In this document: positions 55,513-64,000 of the stretch, in pieces
Layout: each line of letters starts with the position of its first letter
Numbering within the stretch: position 1 is the stretch's first letter
Assembly: GCA_001606155.1 (NCBI GenBank)
Contig: LODT01000013.1
Span: forward strand, 992,001 to 1,056,000
DNA: 64,000 nucleotides
Origin: Tieghemostelium lacteum
Lineage: Eukaryota; Evosea; Eumycetozoa; Dictyosteliales; Raperosteliaceae
Reading direction: 5' to 3'
Notes under the pieces: model-generated
The model's input: only the letters and a program-made list of their open reading frames with translations
The model's database searches: none
Told to the model about the DNA's origin: nothing
Made by a program: the position numbers and the translations under genes

Positions 55513-58462
55513 TTATAATTCATCATGTGGTTTTTGAGATTCAGTATCGGATGTCTCTTGTTGTTGTGGTTCTGATTCTTGTTGTTGTTCTGGGGTGGTA
55601 TCTTTTGGAGATTCTTCCTCAGGTTGATCAGTTTCAGTTGATTTCTTTGGTTTTGTAGTTGATTTTGGTGGTGGAGTTACTTTCTTCTTTCTCTTGGATG
55701 ATAGGTCCTTAACTAATCTTTCCATTTCCATAAGTTTAATTCTAATGTCTGTACTGGTAAATGGAAGATCTTTGGTAAGTTCGGCAACTTGGAAATCTTG
55801 TTTCTTTGTTTCAACCCATTTTGAAATAGTTTCAAATCTTTCTTGTGCATCTTCAAGGTCCTCTTCAGTAATATTCAAATCCTTTGTCATATTTGGCATT
55901 GTCAATCTTAGTTTGGCTATCAAATGAGACAACTCTTCTAAACCAACTGGAATAAGTGCTCTCTGTTCAACTCTATTGAAAATCTTTGATGATTTCTTTT
56001 TAATATCTGTCAATTGAGATTTATAATCTTCAGCTTTTAATTTTGTATCTAGATTTATAGATATATCTCAATTAGATTATCACAATTAAATATATCTTAA
56101 AAGTAAATGTTAGTAATTTATAAACTTACCATATTCAGCTTCTTCTAACCAATTGGAAGCTTTTGATAAATCTTCATATAATTGATCTCTCTCCTCTTGA
56201 ATTGAATGCTGAATAATCTCTTCTGAATCTAATTTATCTCTGGTTTCGTAGATAAAAGATTCAAGACTATTCTTTTCTTTACGAAGGTTCTTGAGGTTTT
56301 CATCAATCTTATCGAGGTTATCTAATCTGGATTTTGAGATTTTCATAGCTTCTTTAGACAATGGTTTAACAGTGTGATGTACAATTTGGATATCCAATGG
56401 AATACTAGTTTGCTTGGTGTAGACTTCAGTTTCAATGAATTGTTCGGGTTCAACCTCAATTTCTACTGGTTTGTCTTCTGCTGCCTCTTGACTTCCAGTT
56501 GGTTCCTCTTCAACAGGTTTTGGAGTCTCAGTGGCCTTGGGTTTAAATTCCAAAATGGATTTGGTGTTGTCTTTTAAGGTGTCAATGAAATTGAAAAACT
56601 GGTTAATCATTCTCTTTATCAATTGATAGTAATATGTTGGTGATAGATAATAATTACTCTTTATCCTTACAGCAGAGACCAAAATCTCAGCTTCAGCCTT
56701 CTCTAACAGTACCATTCCGCTACTGGTCAATTTAAAGTGACATACAACTTTTGGTTTACCAGTGAAATTCAATTTCTCACTGGGTACGGGTAGACCTGTA
56801 AGATGGTAACTTGATAGTATTTTACCTCCACTACTAAGATCCAGAGTGATATTTTCGTTAGTGTAGAATCTCATGGTTTTTTTGAACCCCAATCTATTGT
56901 GTTTCTTAAATAGCAATAATTGGTTATCGGATGCATGTTCTCCAGTAGCTCCTACCAGAGTATCTTCGGGATCTTCATGATGGTCAGTGGTTTCAACGGG
57001 TTCGCTTGATGCCAATTTGATGTTAAAGCTCTCAGCAGTTATATCCTTAAGTCTTATATCCTTTACTTTAAAGTAACTAGTTAAACTAGCAGCAAAGAAA
57101 GAGGATCCAGAAGATATAGATTCGTCACCATTAAGATGTTTGTCCAAAACATCTCTTTTCATAAACTGTTTGAGTGTTTGTTGGAATGCTGGGATTCTAG
57201 TGCTTCCACCAATAAGTTCAATCAAGTCAATGTCTTGTGTATTCAAACCAGAGTCTTTAATTAGTCTCTTTAAAGGCTCAACTGATCTTTCAAGTAATTC
57301 TTTAGAGAGTTCTTCAAATTGTTGTTTAGTAAGACTTGCTGTGAAATCCCAATCTTCATACAAACTTCCAATAAATATATGAGCTTGTTGGTTAACACTC
57401 AATGTCTCTTTCATTTTAGATGCTTCTTTTAGAAGTTTAATAGTCAACTTTACATCATTAACGTCAATAGCTGGTTTTTGTTTTGTAATCAATTCTTTCA
57501 AATAATTGACAATAACCATATCGAAATTCAAACCACCTAAATGTTCATCCCACTCTGTGTTTTTTACAATAACATTTGCTAGATTATTATTATTATTATA
57601 ATTAGTATACCCTTCATTGAAATATTTTTTCTACCCCAGGATTAATAAATATATAAACATACTTGCAGTCTTATTCTTTTTAGTTGATTTAATAACCTCA
57701 TTAAAGGAATTAAAAGTTACTAAAGAAAGTTTAGTTGATTTATAACCCATATCATAAAAGATTACAGTTTGGTTCTTATCCAAAAATGTTCTGTCCATTG
57801 CATAGTTTATAGCTGCGGCATTAATGTTGTTCACCAGGGACATGACATTTAGACCACCTAATTGTGCGGCATCTAGAATTGCTTGTCTCTGTTGTTGATT
57901 GAAAAATGGTGGTACTGCAATGACACAATCCTTAATAGAGGATCCTGAATAGACACTGGCTAGATCTCTAATCTTTTTAAAGATCATACCTGTCAATTCT
58001 TCTGGAGAGTATTTAATACCCTCTGTTGTGTCATAGTCAACTGAAAATGTATTTCTTTCGACGTCATTGGTGACTGTGTATCCCAATGATCCATATCCAA
58101 CAGTCTCTAAATAGCCTTCTTGGTATTCTTTACCCAATAAATACTCTGTAAGTTGATATACTTGTTTTGGATTTCTAACCCACTAAAAGTTTACATAATA
58201 TTAGTATCAATAGTTGTAATATTTAAAGATTGTATATACATACTAGATTGAATGCATCAGATGTAAATACTCTTTCATTTTGGTACCATCCAACAGAATT
58301 TACAGTTTTTCTACCAGATTGCTCATTTAAAACCGTTTCAAATGCACCTGGTTTAATCAATCCAATCTTGAATGTTTGTGAACCAAAATCAATACCAATA
58401 ACATTACAGTTTATAAATTGAACAGTAACAATTAACAATAACAAAATTGTTAATTTTGTCAT
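55513..58462 (-). CDS. ER chaperone HYOU1/GRP170 (Hsp70 superfamily)
   Basis: Four exons, 58462..58244, 58182..57663, 57578..56130 and 56048..55513, with introns of 61, 84 and 81 nt; 907 residues. A signal peptide ([19 protein letters not shown]) precedes the Hsp70-type ATPase start [20 protein letters not shown]. Other ATPase parts are [40 protein letters not shown] across intron 2, and [20 protein letters not shown]. The long beta/alpha C-terminal region has an acidic Pro/Glu insert, as in GRP170. The protein ends KPHDEL, an HDEL-type ER retrieval signal, which confirms the distant fourth exon. Family members act as nucleotide-exchange factors and holdases for BiP in ER protein folding. In intron 2 the first AG would give only a 32-nt intron; the later AG restores frame. 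Confidence 0.95.
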
Positions 58463-58671
58463 TTTTTGATGAAGTTGTTTGGTGAGAAAAAAAAAAAAAA
58501 GTTTGATTTAAAATGTGTTGCACCGTCATCAAAAAATTTTGCAGTAACTAAAAAATTTAAGTGTACAGTCATTAAGATGGGCTAATTAAATCCACTCAAT
58601 AAGAGATTTCAAATAACTTCCCATCACTGGGGAGTGTGGTAGTAGAGACTGACAATCATGCCATTACTTTA

Positions 58672-61282
58672 TTACATTGAATATACAACTCTAGCTTGAA
58701 TTATTGATGCCAATTCTTTACAAAATTCTTCTAGTATAATAATAGAATGGAGATAGTTAAAATCAGAGGTTTTCAAATCACATAACAAAGGTTCATCAGG
58801 CAATTGAATATCTTGTTTTGAAAGTAAACACACACTATTTGGGTCTGCCATTATCTGTCTTAATCTATCTAACTGATCATTAATCTTTGGATAGTTTTTA
58901 GAGAGTTCTTCAATCTTTTCTGATAATCCTTCCAATATTCGATAAATTGATAAATTACTAACATTATTATTACTATCACTATCATCATGGACATGAACCA
59001 AAAGTGGGAACAACTGAGGGCATGGGTAGTAGCATAGTTTGGATAGAATACCAGTTAATACAAAGTTAATGTCCATAGGTAAAGTTAGACTCTCGCTCAA
59101 TAGATATAATATATCTTTGAGAAATGATCCACCACCATTTTGAATGGTTTGATCTAGATTTTGAATTGGTGTTGTGTTGTCTTCAGTTTTGGTATTTGTA
59201 AATGTAAGAGTATGAGTGACCATGGAATCCAAATCTCTTTGAATTTCCTCATCCTCCAATTGCTGTATTTTCAATTGTTCCTCTCTTTTTAGACGAAGTT
59301 TTTCGTCATGTCTATATCTATTGAATTCATCTTTACTAGTGAACAAATAGTTCTTTGGCCAACTATTATAGACACTGTTATAGAGTGATATTTGATATTT
59401 TGAATCTACCAAATATGCAGAATATCCATTATACTGTGAGAAATCATTGGGGTTTTTTGGAGGTTGTGGTGGGGTATTTATAGTCAAAGGTGTAGGTATA
59501 ACAGGTACATTCGTATACTTGTTAGAAAACAGTGTCAGATATTTTGTTATTGATCGTTGTGCTTCTTGTAGTGTCTGAAAATCCACATAACTAAACACTT
59601 TAAATTTTGGAAAGTTCCAAAGTACCAAACTAAAAAGTGTAGTAAAGTCCTGTAACCCAATCATTGTTGAAAACAGTCTCAACGATGATATAGATTCAAC
59701 CACATTCGCACTCTTAATTCTACTAATCAATGATGTTCTTATTGGATAATCACTCTCCACAATCACCTGATTACTTTGATCATTCTGATTACCAAGTGAT
59801 AATGTATAAAAATCACCTAAAAGATATTTTATAGTACAGTATAATATTTTATGCTCCAACAATGGTAGTATCTCTCTTAGATATAACATTGTAGTGCTAT
59901 GTTCCAGTTCATCATTTGATAATAAATTTGGACCTATTGTATCAATAAGTATGGATTCTTCCCATAATTTGGTAACATATTCACTGATATTCTATACAAA
60001 GATGTAAATATTCAAATATCTAAATTTCAAAGTGTGATTGATACCTACTTTATATTTAAAATTTGATAATGAACAACAAAATGCAACTCTAGCTTTATAG
60101 ACTTCTAAAATATTAATATTTTCAGGTGAAATGGGTGGTCCTGACATAAATTGACTTGGTGAAGATAATGATCGTGGTAGTAGGTTATAGGTTTTAATTA
60201 ATTCTGATATCTAAATAAATTGAGGGTATTAATTAGAAATTATATAAAATGGTTGGTGTATTGTGTTGTAAATAGTATACCATTGTATTTATAAATTTAA
60301 TATAATTTAAGAGACTAAGAGGATCAGGATGTATAAATTCAATTTTATCATCACTTATACTTATGTCATTAAACTGAGGTGATGTAGGTGCTAAATTTGA
60401 TTTTGTTGGTGTTGATGTTGGTGAACTTATTGGTAGAATCTGTGAAGATGGCGGTGAATTTGGTAATATTGTAGAGGGTACTGGTGATCCAATAATTGGT
60501 GAATCTATATCATCACTTGTAATCTCAGATATCAATTCCAAACAATGAATCATTGATTTTCTAGCTCTTTCACCTACTGATCCTGTATTCCATAAATGTT
60601 GTAAAAGACCTTGAAATACAATAAAATTTTCACCTTGTTTAAATGAATGATCTTGAAAGAATCCAATGAGATTTGGGTGTTTTTTTAGTTTGTTTGTAAT
60701 AGTTTCTAACAAATTTACAAATTCACTATCATCATTAGATTGTAGTGGTGTCTTGTGATGTTGAGGTACTAAACCACTATCCTCTGTATTATTATTATTA
60801 TTGTTACTATTCGTCATTGTATTAGGACTTGATCCCAATGATGACGAAGATGTAGTTACTAAACTACGTTGTTTTAATATATTCTTTATCAAACTACATA
60901 TTGGTTTGTGTACTGACATGTGAGGTAACAGTGGTAATGATAAGTCACTTAATAGTATAGTTATAGTTTGTAATACCAATTTCCTGACTCCTGTTGGTGT
61001 ATCATTCTCACCTAGCAGACATAAGGTTTCTAATATACGATTTTTTAAAAAGAATTCTAGACAAGGTCCAGCGTCACCTGATGTCTTATTCTCTTCAATC
61101 AGTATGGAAACCATGGATATTAAATGTCCAGGTAACTGAAACTGATGAAATGATTCAATGTCATCCTTTTTGTCAATGTAGTAGGATCTAATAGATTTCC
61201 AATGGTTCTTGAGATCATCTAAGTCTGAATGAAACTGAGGTGCCAATACCTCACCAATAGTTGAAAATAATCTACTGACCAT
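58672..61282 (-). CDS. FHIP-family (FTS-Hook-interacting) protein
   Basis: Three exons, 61282..60281, 60210..60049 and 59991..58672, joined in phase 0 across introns of 70 and 57 nt; 827 residues. The conserved N-terminal RAI16-like segment is clear (GDAGPCLEFFLKNRILETLC, VRKLVLQTITILLSDLSLPL, LPHMSVHKPICSLIK). A Ser/Thr/Pro/Asn-rich insert follows, then the second conserved helical part (ISELIKTYNLLPRS..., SPENINILEVYKARVAFC, NLLSNDELEHSTTMLYLREI). The C-terminal half is helical, with one charged coiled-coil-like stretch (DEFNRYRHDEKLRLKREEQL). FHIP proteins join FTS and Hook to carry endosomes on dynein. The ATG at 61282 follows an acceptor-like acacag, so an extra 5' exon cannot be excluded. 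Confidence 0.82.
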
Positions 61283-61507
61283 CTGTGTAATTATCAATTA
61301 CAAATCTGTCTACTAAATATATTCAAATAAAAAATATAAATTAAATATAGATGTAGATGTTTTACAAATAACCAAAAAAAAAAAAAAAAAATGAAAAAAT
61401 TGTGATTTGGTGTGTTCTACAAGAGTGGATGATGACAATTGAGGAGATAAAAAATTTTATTCAACATTCATTTTGTGCATAAAATTTTATTTTTAATATT
61501 TGTCAGA

Positions 61508-62290
61508 ATGAAAATCAAAGATCATACATTTATAGTTACCGGAGGTGCAAGTGGATTGGGAGAAGCAACTAGTAAGCATTTGAGTACACAAGGTGCCAAT
61601 GTGGTAATATTGGATATGAATCAAGAAAAAGGTGAACAACTAGTAAAAGAACTCGGACCTAGTAGAACACTGTTTTGCAACACTGATATAACTTCCGAAG
61701 ACTCAGTAAAGAAAGCAATTAAAGATACCATAACAAAGTTCAAGGCTATCCACGGTGTTGTAAATTGTGCTGGAATTGCAGTTGCTATGAGAACGGTTAC
61801 AAGTCGTGCTGTATTTCCTCTGGATGTTTTTAATAAAGTTCTTCAAGTTAATTTAGTTGGTACCTTTAATGTCATTAGACTGGTCGCAGATCAAACTAAA
61901 TCACAGGCATTAACTGAAAGTGGAGAACGTTGTGTATTTATAATGACAGCTTCTGTTGCTGCTTATGATGGTCAGCAAGGTCAGAGTGCATACAGTGCAA
62001 GTAAAGGTGGAATTGTAGGTATGACACTACCATTAGCCAGAGAGTTTGCATCACTCTCCATGAGAATAATGTCAATTGCTCCAGGTACCTTTTGGACACC
62101 AATGGTTGCAATGCTTCCAGAGGATGCAACTAAAAAAATTGCAGAAAACATTCCATTCCCTCGTCGTATGGGTAAACCTGAGGAATTTGCATTCCTAGTT
62201 CAACATATCCTAGAAAATACCTATCTGAATGGTGATACCATACGTCTTGATGGTTCGGTCAGACTTCCATTATTACCCTCAAAATATTAA
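61508..62290 (+). CDS. HSD17B10-type short-chain dehydrogenase, mitochondrial
   Basis: Single exon, 260 residues from the ATG at 61508; the in-frame codon further upstream is GTG. This length equals that of human HSD17B10. The cofactor loop FIVTGGASGLGEATSKHL, the NCAGIAVA motif and the catalytic Ser-Tyr-Lys of MTASVAAYDGQQGQSAYSASKGG are intact (shown here in parts: TASVAAYDGQQGQ and SAYSASKGG). The PGTFWTPM motif is also that of this subgroup. The enzyme oxidises 2-methyl-3-hydroxybutyryl-CoA in isoleucine breakdown and other 3-hydroxyacyl-CoAs. In animals it is also part of mitochondrial RNase P and the tRNA m1R9 methyltransferase. As in animals, no cleavable presequence is visible. Confidence 0.93.
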   Translation: MKIKDHTFIVTGGASGLGEATSKHLSTQGANVVILDMNQEKGEQLVKELGPSRTLFCNTDITSEDSVKKAIKDTITKFKAIHGVVNCAGIAVAMRTVTSRAVFPLDVFNKVLQVNLVGTFNVIRLVADQTKSQALTESGERCVFIMTASVAAYDGQQGQSAYSASKGGIVGMTLPLAREFASLSMRIMSIAPGTFWTPMVAMLPEDATKKIAENIPFPRRMGKPEEFAFLVQHILENTYLNGDTIRLDGSVRLPLLPSKY

Positions 62291-62405
62291 AATAAACTCA
62301 TCCATTTTGTATATAATACTATTTTTATATTAATTAGGATTCAATTAATATGATTTTGAATTGAAATTTTCCAAAATTGGATCATTCTACCAATTAAACA
62401 AAAAA

Positions 62406-63026
62406 TTAAAGTTTAGAGTTATTATACAAGAGTTTATTAAATTCTTCAATGACTTTATTTTTTGTAATGTTAAAGTCAGGGTAATTAGTATCTACGACAA
62501 AATCAGCATGTTTAGTTCTTTCCTCATTTGGTGATTGGAAATTTACTCTTTTAGTAGCCTCTTCGATTGAGAGATTGTTTCTTTTCATAATTCTATCAAT
62601 TGCTACTTCTTTAGGTACCATTGTAACCCAAACCTTGTCGACTAAATCCAATAGTCCAGCTTCAATCAGTACAGCAGCTTCTAATACCACAACTTTATGT
62701 GACTGTGTTTGTTCAACCTGTGCAATCTCTTCTTTGATTAGTTGTTTCATTTCAGGGTAGACTATATCTGTAAGTTTTTTCATTTGTGATGGATCTGAGA
62801 ATACTATAGGTCCTAGTTTTGATCTATCAATTGATTGATCATTTTTATTTACAATATCATTTCCAAATACTTGTATAATCTTAAAATAGGATGCTTTATC
62901 TTTTGCATAGACTGAATGAGCAACTTTATCTGCATCAACAATCTTTGCTCCCAATTCCTTTAAATATCCTAATACTGTTGATTTTCCAGATGCAATACCA
63001 CCTGTTAGACCAATCTTTATAGTCAT
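62406..63026 (-). CDS. coaE: Dephospho-CoA kinase
   Basis: Single exon, 206 residues, the length of stand-alone bacterial CoaE. The P-loop (IGLTGGIASGKSTV), the DADKVAHSVY motif and RSKLGPIVFSDPSQMKKL are typical, as are VVVLEAAVLIEAGLLDLVD and the lid segment RIMKRNNLSIEEA. The enzyme phosphorylates the 3'-hydroxyl of dephospho-CoA to form coenzyme A, the last step of the pathway. Animals fuse this domain to PPAT (CoA synthase); here it stands alone, as in bacteria, yeast and plants. It converges on the HSD17B10 gene, which consumes CoA esters, but the adjacency is probably chance. Confidence 0.94.
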   Translation of the reverse strand: MTIKIGLTGGIASGKSTVLGYLKELGAKIVDADKVAHSVYAKDKASYFKIIQVFGNDIVNKNDQSIDRSKLGPIVFSDPSQMKKLTDIVYPEMKQLIKEEIAQVEQTQSHKVVVLEAAVLIEAGLLDLVDKVWVTMVPKEVAIDRIMKRNNLSIEEATKRVNFQSPNEERTKHADFVVDTNYPDFNITKNKVIEEFNKLLYNNSKL

Positions 63027-63223
63027 TTTGATAATGAAAATGTGTGTATTAAAAAATATTAAAAATGTTGATCAAAAAACAATTTCAAAATTTAAATGTG
63101 ATTGATTTAATATCCGAAAAATTTTCAAGACCAACTAGTACAAATGCAACCTTGACATTCAACAACAAAACTCATTAATTACTATGTTGAAAAGTTAGAT
63201 CACATTATAATTTATTATTATCC

Positions 63224-64000
63224 TTAATCTGAATACCAATCCTTGTTATCTGGTAATAAAAACCTGTTTCTCAGGCCTGCAACAATGGTCCAGTTCAGAT
63301 TGTGATGTAGAAGAGCTCCTTTGGTGATTTGAGTTCTAATTTTGTCTCTACATGATCTAAATACTTTAATATCCTCAATTCCATTTTCTACTAAGGTTCT
63401 GACAGAAGAAAATAATCTTCCTGTTTCTCCATCTTTTGAAAGAGTGTGGATGTTGTTTATTCCATTGAACCCCTGGTCTCCAATTACCAATTCATCCTTT
63501 AATATCCATTTCAGATCTGTATTAACTATAATATTATCATTAGTGGCACCTGGATATGAATCAGAAAAATATAAGATCCTTCTATATAGTGGAGATATCC
63601 CTACTACTATATTAATTGAATGTTGTTTTTTCTTTGTTGAATAATAAAGAGGTTCTTCTAAAAGATTAGAAGTAGATTCTATTGGTTGTTCTGATCCATC
63701 TAATATCATTGATACAGGTATATTCGAGTATTCAAGATCTTTACTCTCTTTCATTCTAGATTTTAAAGTACCTAAACTGATATATTTCTTAAATAGGTGG
63801 AATATATCAAACTTATAAGTATTTAATCTAGTGTGACAAGTAGATAGAGGTAATTGAAATATAGAGGACAGCAAGATCGTAACTGGATAATGCCTGATCT
63901 CAAGAAAAAGCAATATTAAAGACTCTTTAACTTTTCTTGCAAACTTCTTAGATTGTTTATAAATAGATACAATTTGATAAAATACATCTTTTGGAAAACC
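63224..64000 (-). mobile_element. DDE transposase (DDE_Tnp_4 / IS5-like), runs off window
   Basis: The minus-strand frame ends at 63224 and stays open to the right edge, so at least 258 residues are present and the start lies outside. A helix-turn-helix-like segment (VTILLSSIFQLPLSTCHTRL) precedes a DDE nuclease fold with three acids: the Asp of MILDGSEQPIE, the Asp of LVIGDQGFNGI, and the Glu of VENGIEDIKVF. The YSTKKKQHSINIVVGI and SYPGATNDNIIV segments also fit DDE_Tnp_4 transposases (IS5-like and Harbinger relatives). The frame is intact as far as it can be seen. No terminal inverted repeat or target duplication could be identified with one end missing. It may be a DNA transposon or a gene derived from one. 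Confidence 0.8.

Overview
The window is AT-rich eukaryotic DNA from a social amoeba (dictyostelid). The evidence is long CAA-encoded glutamine and AAT-encoded asparagine runs, small GT-AG introns, FNIP-repeat and SH2-kinase (SHK) proteins, a mitochondrial FtsZ, a dcd1-like hydrolase and very compact intergenic DNA. I placed 23 introns of 57 to 139 nt; 11 of them start with gtatgt. The exact species cannot be read from the sequence. Coding DNA is less AT-biased than I would expect of D. discoideum, which may point to another dictyostelid.

1-12 kb: an unnamed Q/N-rich, possibly CudA-like regulator with a long upstream region. It is followed by ALG10 and mitochondrial FtsZ, divergent over 127 bp, and then an SH2-domain kinase that converges on FtsZ across a G-rich block. 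12-28 kb: an accessory-looking stretch. Five F-box-like LRR or FNIP genes (12492, 13629, 15985, 24942, 27038) are interleaved with conserved genes: a TRPC4AP/TRUSS-like protein, a tail-anchored TPR protein and WASP. The same stretch holds a decayed gene, a frameshifted GFA-domain gene and an orphan exon. 28-36 kb: L-2-hydroxyglutarate dehydrogenase, a polytopic membrane protein, a BRCT protein with a C-terminal membrane anchor, and a dcd1-like Ntn hydrolase.

36-49 kb: a 2095-residue ankyrin/TPR protein, a Cys-rich protein with a KASA repeat tail, an actin gene carrying a one-base frameshift, a GH85 endo-beta-N-acetylglucosaminidase and a MESH1-type ppGpp/NADPH hydrolase. 49-64 kb: a theta-like glutathione S-transferase, HSBP1, tRNA isopentenyltransferase, a protein tyrosine phosphatase, PDAP1, the ER chaperone HYOU1/GRP170 ending in HDEL, a FHIP-type Hook-interacting protein, mitochondrial HSD17B10, dephospho-CoA kinase, and a DDE transposase that runs off the right edge.

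The genes do not form one pathway. Themes that recur are N-glycan metabolism and ER quality control (ALG10, ENGase, HYOU1), actin dynamics (actin, WASP), mitochondrial function (FtsZ, L2HGDH, HSD17B10) and tyrosine-phosphate signalling (SH2 kinase, PTP). Exon joins were made by hand from frame continuity and splice consensus. I found no tRNA, rRNA, CRISPR array or retroelement.
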